From Gammaproteobacteria bacterium (ex Lamellibrachia satsuma) (GTDB taxonomy: Bacteria > Pseudomonadota > Gammaproteobacteria > Chromatiales > Chromatiaceae): 64,000 bases of DNA. Position numbers and translations under genes: made by a program. A model generated the notes under the pieces. It was not told the DNA's origin and did no database searches. It was given only the letters and a program-made list of their open reading frames with translations. The stretch lies in the NCBI GenBank assembly GCA_019623805.1, contig CP053680.1, positions 930,001 to 994,000 of the forward strand, written 5' to 3'. Positions 48,737-57,846 of the stretch are shown here, one piece after another; position 1 is the stretch's first letter; the number at the start of each line of letters is the position of its first letter.

Positions 48737-49441
48737 TCAGGTTTCCATTTTCAGAAAATAGTCGACGATGATCTGGAACTCGCCAGGCCTCTCCAGATAG
48801 GAGAAGTGTCCTGCCCCCTTGATGAGAGCCAGGCCACAATCGGGTATCTGCGCCTCCATCACCTTTGCCTGATAGAGAGGTGTATCCAAATCGCTCTCTC
48901 CCCAGACCAGCAGGGTGGGCGCTTTGATCCCGGACAGCAGTGGCGTCAGATCTTCATTCACCACCTTTATCAGGGTCAGTCGCATGACAGGGGAGGCATT
49001 GCGATAATCTTCGGAACCGGCACGTCCGCGCATCTTTTCCAGTAGTGGTGGATAGAGCCGGCCCAGGACATTTTTCATCAGCTTGTATGAATAGACCTTG
49101 AGAAAGTAGTTCAGGCTGCGGCGGGGTTTGACCCCGGCACTGTCCACCAGGATCAATTTTCTGACCGACATCTTCGCCGCCAGCCGGATCGCCAGCCGAC
49201 CACCGAAGGAGTGACCGATGATCGCAGGATTTTCGATCCCCATCTCACTAATGAAACTCTCCACCAACGCCGCATATTCCGTCGTTCCCCATGGGGATTC
49301 CGGCTCCTGGCTTTCACCGAAACCGGGAAGATCCAAAGCGTAGACACAATATTTTTTCGCCAGATGCTGCCTGACAGCCGCGAAACTTCCGAGATCGCTG
49401 CCCCAGCCATGCAGAATAAGCACACGACTCCCACTGCCCAT
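48737..49441 (-). CDS. Alpha/beta hydrolase fold protein beside the Mur ligase homologue
   Basis: This 234-aa hydrolase (from ATG 49441) has oxyanion motif HGWGSD, nucleophile Ser78 (GHSFGGR), acid in WGESDLDTP and His in GAGHFSYLERP, a full triad. The first beta strands that normally precede VLILHGWG are only seen upstream of this ATG in the same frame (IRLHYDVMGS), where no ATG, GTG or TTG exists. A GGGAG site followed after 6 bases by ATT at 49483 could be the true start. It is co-directional with the Mur ligase homologue (3 bp) and ddl. Esterase or amidase activity on a cell-wall or lipid substrate is a guess. Confidence 0.85.
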   Translation of the reverse strand: MGSGSRVLILHGWGSDLGSFAAVRQHLAKKYCVYALDLPGFGESQEPESPWGTTEYAALVESFISEMGIENPAIIGHSFGGRLAIRLAAKMSVRKLILVDSAGVKPRRSLNYFLKVYSYKLMKNVLGRLYPPLLEKMRGRAGSEDYRNASPVMRLTLIKVVNEDLTPLLSGIKAPTLLVWGESDLDTPLYQAKVMEAQIPDCGLALIKGAGHFSYLERPGEFQIIVDYFLKMET

Positions 49442-49511
49442 AACATCATAGTGGAGACGAATATTGCGGATAGTAGTGTAAATCGTTATCTCCCGGCCAG
49501 ACAGTGAGGTC

Positions 49512-49581
49512 GCCGGTTCCGCTGCGCTTGGACCGGCCGGCTACTAAACTTGTAGGCCTGATCAAACGTAGCGGACCAGGC
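49512..49581. repeat. Pair of REP-like hairpins, AARCGYAGYG-loop family, copies 2 and 3
   Basis: Copy 2 has stem GCCGGTTC/GGACCGGC (49512-49519, 49530-49537), with loop CGCTGCGCTT read on the plus strand. Copy 3 is opposite in orientation, GTAG (49552) then stem GCCTGATC/GACCAGGC (49556-49563, 49574-49581), with loop AAACGTAGCG. Each stem has one wobble-type mismatch. The copies stand tail to tail in the gap between the 1155-aa gene and the hydrolase gene. Confidence 0.85.
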
Positions 49582-49596
49582 AATACACTGGGTCAA

Positions 49597-52500
49597 CTAA
49601 GCGAGGGTACCCGCATGCCGCAGGGGGTCCGCACCAATAGTACCGACCAGACTGCGCAGATAGTCATCACTTCGTACTGCCGCGAGCCGCGCTTCAGCCG
49701 CCTCGAGTCGCGACGCTATACCCATCTTTTCAGCCACATCCGCATAACCTGGCCGGTTGAGGAAATCCTGCAGATAGTCGGTGTGACGTTGCCAGAGCGT
49801 TATTTCACGGGTCTGTTTCACCCGCAGACGCTCCTGGTACCAATCCGATGCTAACAGGTAGTCGCTGGTGAACATGGCGCGAATCTCCGGGTCATGCACT
49901 GCCTTACCTTCGTACTCACCCTTCGCCATGATATGCAGCACAGCCTTCAACGGCGGACAGGCATCCTCAACACTGCCGTCATCCAGATACTGCTGAGCAA
50001 CTCTCTGTTGTGCCTCTACGATATTGTCGATGCCATCCGCAAAGACATCCAGGCCCTGCAGTTCCGGTTTCAGGATACTTTCGGTCAGCACCGTGTTGGC
50101 ATTATCGAAAATCTTGCCGAGGAAGCCGTGTACAAAACGATCTGTAATACGATAACCCAACCGACTCGCCAAAACCCGATGACCGTTATGCTCAAAGTCT
50201 TCCAGGGGTTCAAGGTAGCCGTTCCCGATAAGATAGGCCGGGTCACGTTCATGTTCGTCCAGCCGTGCCCAGACCTCTGGGATCAACAGGCTGATATCGT
50301 GGGCAACCCGCACGTTCGGACCGACATACCCGGCAGAACTGGAAAAACCCGGATAACCCGTAAGAATGAACGAGACCAGCGCATTGTTAAGATCTGCAGT
50401 GGCGCGCAGGGAATTGAAAGGCCCCTTGGTCAGCGCACCCTCACTCCCCGCCCCGGTGGTGGAGGGGGACTTACCGGTGAGACTGCAGACAAAGTCCATG
50501 AACAGCTCGGGCAGTTCCTGATAATGGATCGGGTTATAGACCGCCAGGGAGCGAATACCTTGTTCAGGCGGATTATTGCGGCGGCCGGCCAGCACCGCAT
50601 CGACCGGATGACAAACCTTCTTCCCCAACGGCAGCTTACGATGGAATCGAGCGCCAATCTCGGCCACGTAGGCGCGTATCGGCTCCACCAGATCCTGTCG
50701 AGTCTGCAGATAGCGGGGATTCTTGCTCGGCTTTCCGTCCACCAGCCGCGGATGGGCGGATGAGACCACGTATCCGCTCTGCGCTTCGTGGGCACCCGTG
50801 AGCAACTCTCGCATGGGTTGGGTGAAGTTGCAGAGATTCAGCACATCCTCCACCACCTCAGTCAATTTCTCTCCGTTCAGCGGTTCAAAATTGGCAAGAA
50901 AATTCCCAGGCTGGGACATATCGAATTCGGTCTGCTTGTCGAAGCCGGGGATGACGGCATCATCCGGACGCTGGAACAGACGATATTCGCAGTTCGCAGT
51001 CAACTTGACGCTGCGATCATTCTCATATCCACAACGGCAGTCATCAAGGGATTTCGCTCTGACCACCACCGAAGTGGTGATGTCGTCTTCCATCTGAATC
51101 TTGTCAGCTGCGATGAAATCCTGTCGTACCTTGAAGATGCGCCACTCACCACGCTCATCGAAACCGACGCGCAGATAGGAGGCGATGATGCGGCGATCCA
51201 GCAACTTCAGTTCATGGCCTGCCGCACCGTCAATCTCATCCACTGAAATATATTTGCGCCAGTTAGTGCCCCAGAATGGCCGGTAGAAGCGTTTGATGAC
51301 AAAGGCCAGCGCCAGGATGCGCGGCGGAATCGACTCCAGCCAGGCATTGTACTCATCAGTGTAACTGGGAGAGGGAGTCATCAATTTGATGAAGGAGCCC
51401 AGGCTGCGTTCCATACTCAGCGGCTTACGGCTGGGGTCCCGGTCCACACTCTCAAAACTGGACTTCAAACGATCACTATAATCCCGGTCGTAGATCTCCT
51501 GCACACGGTCGAGATCGACCTGCAACTCATCGACGAAGAGGGGGCCGTAGATCACCGCATCGTCGAGAGACTTGGAGATCTCCGATTTGCCTCCACCGGA
51601 GACGGTGCTGGGCTTATGACAAAAAGTCCCCTCGGGATCGGTACCGATCAGACGCCACGAGGGGGCGTCCGGATGCTTTTGCATCTCTATTTTATAACCA
51701 TTGGGCTGGATATAGATCTTGCCTGGCTGCAGACGGATAACATGGGACTCTCCATCCCGCAGGAAGGCGATGCTCTGCTCCTGCAGATCCATGCGCAGAT
51801 CCTGGGGCACATAGATCACATCGGGGAAGCGCTTGTCGATGCCGTGCCCCTCAGACTGCAGATTCATGATATCGCCGTAGCGCTCCAGCACATCCTGAAA
51901 ATTGTAACCCGGCTCCCGGGTCGTGGAGTCGACACCATATTCGATGCCGTGGTTACGGCGCGGGAAGGCCAGTGCTCCACCGGCATGCTCCTCCTCCGCC
52001 AGGCCAAAAAGATTGGCCGCAAAACCGATCTGGGTCTTAACCTCTTTCTTGCAATAGCCGTAATAGTTATCCGCAAGGATGGTGACGATCACGCCGCTCT
52101 CATCACGGGCAGTGATCTTAAAGGCCTGACCATCGTTGTAGCGTTCGTCTTCCGACTGCCAGCACATGCCTTCTGCCCGCTGACGCTCGCTGGCATCGTC
52201 GAAGTGGGGCAGCCCTACAGACTTTTTGGTGAGTTGGGTGAGATGGGGCGCGAGAATGACGCAACCGGTCTGTCCGGTCCAGTGATCCACATCCAGGGCG
52301 GAATCAAACTCCGGCAGCAGAGGGCTGCCGCCGTTGCCGAATATGCTCTCGACAAAATCGAGGTTACTGACCAGGTTACCCGGCGCGAAGAAGCGGATCT
52401 CCATGCTCTTCTCGCTATCCTGACCGGGGATCTCCGGACAGACCGTGGGGCGCAACAGCAGGGAGACAAAAATCTTCGCCTGCTCTTCCAGCGTTGAGGT

Positions 52501-53064
52501 AAAAGGTATCTGCAGCAGTTCATCCGGCGGATTCATTGCGGCTGTCAGCATGAAGGCAAAACAACGCTTCGGCACCACCTTCTTGTCACCGGGAACCGGC
52601 AGCCCGCCATCGGCAATATGGAAAGAACCCTTGGTGGTCCGGCGATCGCTGGCGGGATTATGCAGCACACCCTGTTTCGCCCGGAAACTGTTGACGATAT
52701 CGGAGTGGAACTCGTCCTCGCCCAACGGCAGGGAGAGCTCACGGGCTACGCCATGCCTGTCAAGGATGAAGGTCATGGTGGGTAGCTTGGGCATCTCCCT
52801 TTCAGGCAGACCCTCAAGATAACGTTCCAAAAATGACTGGATACGCTGATCAGCGGGACAGAGGTAGTCGGTGAGCAACCGGTTCTTCTCCCGGTAACTC
52901 TTGAGCAGATCGTGGGCCGTAGAAAGAAACGCCTCATCTCCGCCGGCAACTGTGGGCTGACCCGAAGATGCCAGTTTCAGGTTGATATAGAGCTGTAGCT
53001 TTTTGCTCTCTTCTTCTGGATCTACCGGAGTATTTTTAAGACCGAGGGAACGCTCGAAGTCCAT
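49597..53064 (-). CDS. 1155-aa protein, probable PPi-type phosphoenolpyruvate carboxykinase
   Basis: The start is set at ATG 53064 by a GGAG site five bases upstream. A longer in-frame start at 53130 adds an unlikely N-terminus. No signal peptide or membrane helix is present. The protein has a phosphate-binding-like loop VSGGGKSEISK (near residue 490) and the conserved-looking block TGKSPSTTGAGSEGALTKG (near 870). The length and these motifs recall the large PPi-dependent PEP carboxykinases of Entamoeba and Propionibacterium (about 1100-1150 aa), which interconvert PEP + Pi + CO2 with oxaloacetate + PPi. I recognise this from memory of the family, without a database check. It is isolated, with REP elements downstream and an AT-rich upstream region (53131-53298). 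Confidence 0.6.
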   Translation of the reverse strand: MDFERSLGLKNTPVDPEEESKKLQLYINLKLASSGQPTVAGGDEAFLSTAHDLLKSYREKNRLLTDYLCPADQRIQSFLERYLEGLPEREMPKLPTMTFILDRHGVARELSLPLGEDEFHSDIVNSFRAKQGVLHNPASDRRTTKGSFHIADGGLPVPGDKKVVPKRCFAFMLTAAMNPPDELLQIPFTSTLEEQAKIFVSLLLRPTVCPEIPGQDSEKSMEIRFFAPGNLVSNLDFVESIFGNGGSPLLPEFDSALDVDHWTGQTGCVILAPHLTQLTKKSVGLPHFDDASERQRAEGMCWQSEDERYNDGQAFKITARDESGVIVTILADNYYGYCKKEVKTQIGFAANLFGLAEEEHAGGALAFPRRNHGIEYGVDSTTREPGYNFQDVLERYGDIMNLQSEGHGIDKRFPDVIYVPQDLRMDLQEQSIAFLRDGESHVIRLQPGKIYIQPNGYKIEMQKHPDAPSWRLIGTDPEGTFCHKPSTVSGGGKSEISKSLDDAVIYGPLFVDELQVDLDRVQEIYDRDYSDRLKSSFESVDRDPSRKPLSMERSLGSFIKLMTPSPSYTDEYNAWLESIPPRILALAFVIKRFYRPFWGTNWRKYISVDEIDGAAGHELKLLDRRIIASYLRVGFDERGEWRIFKVRQDFIAADKIQMEDDITTSVVVRAKSLDDCRCGYENDRSVKLTANCEYRLFQRPDDAVIPGFDKQTEFDMSQPGNFLANFEPLNGEKLTEVVEDVLNLCNFTQPMRELLTGAHEAQSGYVVSSAHPRLVDGKPSKNPRYLQTRQDLVEPIRAYVAEIGARFHRKLPLGKKVCHPVDAVLAGRRNNPPEQGIRSLAVYNPIHYQELPELFMDFVCSLTGKSPSTTGAGSEGALTKGPFNSLRATADLNNALVSFILTGYPGFSSSAGYVGPNVRVAHDISLLIPEVWARLDEHERDPAYLIGNGYLEPLEDFEHNGHRVLASRLGYRITDRFVHGFLGKIFDNANTVLTESILKPELQGLDVFADGIDNIVEAQQRVAQQYLDDGSVEDACPPLKAVLHIMAKGEYEGKAVHDPEIRAMFTSDYLLASDWYQERLRVKQTREITLWQRHTDYLQDFLNRPGYADVAEKMGIASRLEAAEARLAAVRSDDYLRSLVGTIGADPLRHAGTLA

Positions 53065-53298
53065 GACTTCTCCAAATCTGTTAACCGCGCGCATCCTGCC
53101 CGAAGCGGCGCACAGATTCAAGTCTGCCACCTCTCAAACTGGACCGACACACACCCTGAAAATATAGTTTTTTTTAAAAAACAATATGTTAAATAAATTA
53201 CACCTGGTTTTTCCGGGCGTTCAGAATGCCTCTAAAATCTTTCATCGCATGAGGCGAACAAGAGGAAACCGGGCAGAAATACCTGACAAGTGATGTCT

Positions 53299-53742
53299 TT
53301 ACTTAGCTACCGATTGCATGCAGCTATCCATCTCGGCACTGCTGGCACTCTTTCCCAGACAGCCTTTTATCGCCTCGCTCCGCTTGATCGACATGTTCAG
53401 GTCTTTCACCATCTGAGCCTTCATTTCCGGACTCCATTTGATATCTTTCGGGTCTGGCGAGAGCGGTGGTTTGCCGTGAGAACTCTCCTTACCTCCGCTT
53501 ATGGAGCGCATGGCCTGTTCTCTGGCCTCGGTCATAATGGCAACACACTTCATCAGATCATCCTTGCTGGATGTCCCCTCCAGACAGGTCAGGGTCTTTT
53601 TCATCGCAGGTATGCTCGTCTCCATCACAGGAAGCATCCTCTGCTTTGCCATCTTGAACATCTGCTCCTTGTCCATCTGTCCCTGCGGGGACTGCGCAAA
53701 GACGATCGCCGGCAGCAGCAAAATCGGTAGCAGATATTTCAT
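53299..53742 (-). CDS. Small periplasmic Met-rich, four-Cys protein, unknown function
   Basis: This 147-aa protein has a signal peptide (MKYLLPILLLPAIVFAQ, cleavage near residue 17). The mature part is helical and rich in Met and Lys, with four Cys (TCLEG, MKCVAI, KGCLG, DSCMQ) arranged so that two disulfides are likely. Metal or periplasmic chaperone-like binding is possible. No family is recognised, and no partner lies nearby. Confidence 0.7.
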   Translation of the reverse strand: MKYLLPILLLPAIVFAQSPQGQMDKEQMFKMAKQRMLPVMETSIPAMKKTLTCLEGTSSKDDLMKCVAIMTEAREQAMRSISGGKESSHGKPPLSPDPKDIKWSPEMKAQMVKDLNMSIKRSEAIKGCLGKSASSAEMDSCMQSVAK

Positions 53743-53857
53743 TGGCTTCTCCTGAGGATTATTGGGACGGCCATACTACCCTATTCTGCAACGGGAGGCT
53801 TTTTGTGCGTTACCTTCGCAGCCCGGCGACCATCTCATTGGGCGAGGAGCAGAATTC

Positions 53858-54220
53858 CTATCTCACGCAGTCAAGCAACATAGCGGATATCCCATCGGCA
53901 CCGCCCAGATAGGGGGCAATCCTGATCCTGACCCCGGGATGCTTGCGTTGGGTAACCTCCACCTCCTGTGGAATATCGAGGCTCACATGCCGACCTGCAG
54001 AGAGGAAATAGGGCAGCACGACCACCTCTTCCGCGCCCTCGGTGATGCACTGCTCGATCCCCGCAGGAATGGAGGGGTCGGCAAGTTCCAGAAAGGCGCA
54101 AATCACAGAATGGTAGCTATCCCCTGCCTCTGCTCTCACCCGCTCCGTCAGCCGCCGGATCTCTTCGTTGGAGGCCTCCCGGCGACTGCCGTGTGCCACA
54201 ATCAGCAGCGCCCGGTTCAC
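53858..54220 (-). CDS. CbiX/SirB-like sirohydrochlorin chelatase family protein
   Basis: This 120-aa protein is the short single-domain class II chelatase. It has the N-terminal AHGSRR with metal His10 and YFLSAGRHVSLDIP with His78, typical of CbiX/SirB. Such enzymes insert Fe2+ (siroheme) or Co2+ (cobalamin) into sirohydrochlorin in the cytoplasm. With dsr genes 5 kb away, and DsrAB and sulfite reductases needing siroheme, an iron chelatase role is plausible but inferred. It overlaps the pepN stop by four bases. Confidence 0.85.
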   Translation of the reverse strand: MNRALLIVAHGSRREASNEEIRRLTERVRAEAGDSYHSVICAFLELADPSIPAGIEQCITEGAEEVVVLPYFLSAGRHVSLDIPQEVEVTQRKHPGVRIRIAPYLGGADGISAMLLDCVR

Positions 54221-56868
54221 TTGACCTCCAGACTCTTGGAAGCAATCTCGAAGAGATCCCGTGAGATATCCGGCGTAGCGAGCACCCGTTGAAATTCGTG
54301 CTTCATCAATGTCTGACGCACCTCGTCATAACGCCGCCAGCGGGTCATGATGCGCATCATGCGGGCTGCAACCTGGGGGTTTAGCCGGTCCAGTTCCAGG
54401 ACCTTGTCGCTCAGAAAGCGGTAACCGGAGCCATCCAGCGCATGAAAGCCGGTGATATTACCACTGCAATAGGCGCCGATCAGACTGCGCACTTTGTTGG
54501 GGTTCTGCATGGAGAAGGCAGGATGGGTCATCAACCGTTTTACGGCATCCAGCGTCGAGGGTAATCGGGAGAGCGCCTGTACCGAGAACCATTTGTCCAT
54601 CACCAGCAGATCATCCCGCCAGCGGGTTTCGAATGCCGCAAGGGCCGCCTCTCTCTCAGGAGAGTCTGTGTTGGTCAGCGCCGAGAGTGCCGCCATGACA
54701 TCGGTCATATTGTGCGACGCCTCGAATTGGGCCAAACAGAGGTCGCGGATAACCTGCTCATCGAGCAGCATGAGATAACCGAGGCAGACATTCTTCAGGC
54801 TGCGGCGGGCGATGGCGTCGGAACCGATAGTGTACGCACCCGATTCTGTATTGGCATGGTAGACCTCAAGCAGCGGGATTTTCAGCGCCACGGCAAATTG
54901 CCGTTTCACCGCCTCCCGTGCTGTGTGGATACCATCGACATCCACCTCCGCCACCTGGTCTCCCAGCAGGGATTCGGAAGGGAGGGTCAACACCTCGGCC
55001 AGTAACGCCTTATCGGCCTGTTGGTCAGTCAGCGCCTTATGAAAGGCATCGATAAACCCTTGTGGCACCTCCAATTTGTTCCCCGCACGATATGCATCCA
55101 GAAGCTGCAGAATAATGCGCTGGGCCAGTGTCTGGGCGGCATCCCAACGGTTGAAGTCATCGTTGTCATGGGCCATCAGGAACATCAGTTCCGCATCGCT
55201 GTAACCAAAATCGATCTTGACCGGCGCAGAGAGTCCCCGCAGCAGTGAAGGCACCGGTCTGGATGGCACATTGGTGAAATGAAAAGTCTCTACTGCCTGG
55301 CGCAACTCAAGAACCCGTGTCCCTCCACCTGGCTCCACCTCACCCTTCAACTGCAGTGGAATATCCTCTCCCATCTCATCGAGCAACCCTAGGGCCAGGG
55401 GGATGTGAAACGGTGGCTTGCTCTTCTGTCCGCGTGTGTCTGGACAGTGCTGAGTGACCTGCAGACTGTAGACTTGTGCAGCGACATCGTAATCCGCCTC
55501 CACCCGCAGTTCCGGGGTACCGGCGAGACTGTACCAGTGCTTGAATTGAGAAAGATCCCGTCCACCGGCATCCTCCATACATCGTACAAAATCCTCGGTG
55601 GTGACCGCCTGGCCGTCATGCCGTTCAAAATAGAGGTCGGTGGCCTTGCGGTAGTCAGCCGCACCCAGCAGATTGTGCTGCATGCGCACCACCTCGGCAC
55701 CCTTCTCATAGACAGTCACGGTGTAGAAATTGTTGATCTCCATATAGGCATCGGGACGGATCGGGTGGGCCATGGGACCGGCATCCTCAGCAAACTGATG
55801 GGCGCGCAGCAGCCGCACATCCTCGATGCGCTTGACGCCCCGGGAGCCCATGTCCGCTGAAAACTCCTGGTCCCGAAACACTGTCAGCCCCTCTTTCAGG
55901 CTGAGCTGAAACCAATCCCGGCAGGTGATGCGATTACCGGTCCAGTTATGGAAATATTCGTGGGCGATGACCCCTTCGATACCCTGAAAATCACGGTCGG
56001 TGGCACTGTCTGAACGGGCAAGCACGAACTTGGAATTGAAAACATTGAGGCCTTTGTTCTCCATCGCCCCCATGTTGAAGTCGTTGACCGCCACGATCAT
56101 GTAGATGTCCAGATCATACTCACGACCGTAGTGCTGCTCATCCCAGGCCATGGCGTGTTTCAGGGATTGCATGGCGTGATCGCACTTCTCGATATTTTCC
56201 GGTTCCACGTAGATGCGCAGATCCACCTCGCGTCCCGAAATGGTGGTATAGCTGTCTTGAATAAAGCGCAGATCCCCCGCCACCAGGGCAAAGAGATAAC
56301 AGGGCTTGGGAAAGGGGTCTTCCCAGCGAACCCGGTGGCGACCCTGATCGAGTTCCTCTTCCTGAACCCGGTTGCCGTTGGAGAGCAGTACCGGATAGCG
56401 CTTTCTGTCAGCACTGATAGTGGTGCTGAAGCGGGCCATAACATCGGGCCGATCAGGAAAATAGGTGATACGGCGAAACCCTTCGGCCTCGCATTGAGTA
56501 CAGAACATGCCACCGGAGCGATAGAGCCCTTCCAGTGCTGTATTCTCCTGGGGGCGTATCAACACACGGGTTTCCAGTTCAAACTGTTCAGGTGGATTAT
56601 CGATGGTCAAGGATGTGTCATTCAGCCGATAGGCATTGACCCCCAGCACAGCATCATCGAGCCGCACGGACTCCAGCTCCAGCCGTTCGCCATTCAACTG
56701 GAAGGCGCGCTCGTCGCCTTCAAAGACAGGATTACGGCGTACCTTCAGACGACTCTCAACGCGAGCGTAGTCCTCGTGGAGATCTAAATTCAGATCGACC
56801 TGATCCACCAGGTAAGCCGGTGGCAAATAGTCCTTCAAATGGATGGTAACAGGGGTATCGGAGCGCAT
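54217..56868 (-). CDS. pepN: Aminopeptidase N
   Basis: M1 metallo-aminopeptidase for peptide turnover. The substrate-recognition motif GAMENKGLNVF is near residue 270. The zinc site HEYFHNWTGN has His303, Glu304, His307, and the third ligand Glu is in the KEGLTVFRDQEF region. The start is set at 56868 (MRSDTPVTIHLKDYL), which gives 883 aa, near E. coli PepN (870); the frame extends to 56934 with weak support. It is coupled to the CbiX-like gene by an ATGA overlap. Confidence 0.96.
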   Translation of the reverse strand: MRSDTPVTIHLKDYLPPAYLVDQVDLNLDLHEDYARVESRLKVRRNPVFEGDERAFQLNGERLELESVRLDDAVLGVNAYRLNDTSLTIDNPPEQFELETRVLIRPQENTALEGLYRSGGMFCTQCEAEGFRRITYFPDRPDVMARFSTTISADRKRYPVLLSNGNRVQEEELDQGRHRVRWEDPFPKPCYLFALVAGDLRFIQDSYTTISGREVDLRIYVEPENIEKCDHAMQSLKHAMAWDEQHYGREYDLDIYMIVAVNDFNMGAMENKGLNVFNSKFVLARSDSATDRDFQGIEGVIAHEYFHNWTGNRITCRDWFQLSLKEGLTVFRDQEFSADMGSRGVKRIEDVRLLRAHQFAEDAGPMAHPIRPDAYMEINNFYTVTVYEKGAEVVRMQHNLLGAADYRKATDLYFERHDGQAVTTEDFVRCMEDAGGRDLSQFKHWYSLAGTPELRVEADYDVAAQVYSLQVTQHCPDTRGQKSKPPFHIPLALGLLDEMGEDIPLQLKGEVEPGGGTRVLELRQAVETFHFTNVPSRPVPSLLRGLSAPVKIDFGYSDAELMFLMAHDNDDFNRWDAAQTLAQRIILQLLDAYRAGNKLEVPQGFIDAFHKALTDQQADKALLAEVLTLPSESLLGDQVAEVDVDGIHTAREAVKRQFAVALKIPLLEVYHANTESGAYTIGSDAIARRSLKNVCLGYLMLLDEQVIRDLCLAQFEASHNMTDVMAALSALTNTDSPEREAALAAFETRWRDDLLVMDKWFSVQALSRLPSTLDAVKRLMTHPAFSMQNPNKVRSLIGAYCSGNITGFHALDGSGYRFLSDKVLELDRLNPQVAARMMRIMTRWRRYDEVRQTLMKHEFQRVLATPDISRDLFEIASKSLEVK

Positions 56869-57171
56869 GTGTTGTCCCGGAAATCGTTCAAGGCGCTCCA
56901 TGTTATAGCCAAACCGAAGAATCTTAAAACCCACCGCCGGTAAAGTTCTTCTGCGCTACCGCATAAAACCATTCTCATACCATGGTGTTCGTGGAACTCT
57001 GCTGACGTGGCTGTTAAGATTGGGGCATTAAATAAAACAATGCTTTTTTCAATGATTTACTGAAGACTCAAAGAGTTACATAACAATTTCTGGAAATCAT
57101 CTCTGCCCCGTCGTCCTTTCCATCAGGGTCCGGAGCCTTGCTGATCACTTTTACCAAGAGGAATTTACCCC

Positions 57172-57435
57172 ATGCCTAAAGTGGTGATGTATACCACGGC
57201 GGTCTGCCCCTATTGCGTACGCGCCAAGTTCATGCTGAAAAACAAACAGGTGGACTACGAAGAGATCCGCATCGATACCGACCACGACGCGATGCAGGTC
57301 ATGATGCAACGCAGTCGGCGCAACACAGTGCCGCAGATCTTCATCGACGAATACCATGTCGGCGGTTATGACGATATGGCCGCCCTTGAAATGGCTGGTC
57401 GCCTGGACGAACTGCTCGGTGTGGCGGAAAGCTGA
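57172..57435 (+). CDS. grxC: Glutaredoxin 3
   Basis: This 87-aa dithiol glutaredoxin has the active site CPYC at residues 12-15 and the cis-Pro TVPQIFID and the GGYDDM glutathione-binding motif. It reduces disulfides with glutathione in the cytoplasm. It is the first of three plus-strand genes (hslR and a Cys-motif protein follow, gaps 5 and 7 bp), probably one operon. The 237 bp upstream to 56935 carry no gene. Confidence 0.97.
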   Translation: MPKVVMYTTAVCPYCVRAKFMLKNKQVDYEEIRIDTDHDAMQVMMQRSRRNTVPQIFIDEYHVGGYDDMAALEMAGRLDELLGVAES

Positions 57436-57440
57436 TCCGC

Positions 57441-57839
57441 ATGAATGAAGCAGCGGGCAAGGTTCGGCTCGACAAATGGCTGTGGGCAGCTCGCTTTTTC
57501 AAGACTCGTCAACTCGCCTGCGAAGCAATCAATGGTGGTAAAGTTCATCTCAACGGCCAGCGCACAAAACCTGGCCGTGAGCTCAAGGTCGGTTCACATC
57601 TGCAAATCCATAAAGGCTCACTTGAATGGGATGTGGAGGTACGGGTACTGGCCTCAAAACGACGCCCTGCCAGAGAGGCACTTGAATTCTACGAAGAGTC
57701 GGCAGAGAGTGAACGGCAGCGACAGAAGATTACCGAAGAGCAGCGTTTGCAGCGTGCCATGGAACCACGGCCCGCTCGTGGCAAAATAAACAAGAAAGAT
57801 CGCCGCATGATCCATCGTTTTACCAACAAGGGAACCTGA
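57441..57839 (+). CDS. hslR: Heat shock protein 15 (S4 RNA-binding domain)
   Basis: This 132-aa protein is a small S4-domain RNA-binding protein: VRLDKWLWAARFFKTRQLA at the N-terminus, then GGKVHLNGQRTKPGRELKVG. Hsp15 binds stalled free 50S subunits carrying peptidyl-tRNA. The basic C-terminal tail (RPARGKINKKDRRMIHRF) is typical. It is part of the grxC operon. Confidence 0.93.
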   Translation: MNEAAGKVRLDKWLWAARFFKTRQLACEAINGGKVHLNGQRTKPGRELKVGSHLQIHKGSLEWDVEVRVLASKRRPAREALEFYEESAESERQRQKITEEQRLQRAMEPRPARGKINKKDRRMIHRFTNKGT

Positions 57840-57846
57840 CGCCAGT

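Noticed and set aside
51616..52497. 293-codon plus-strand frame inside the PPi-PEPCK-like gene
   Set aside because: It runs antisense to a coherent 1155-aa protein, and its sequence has no recognisable domain or signal.
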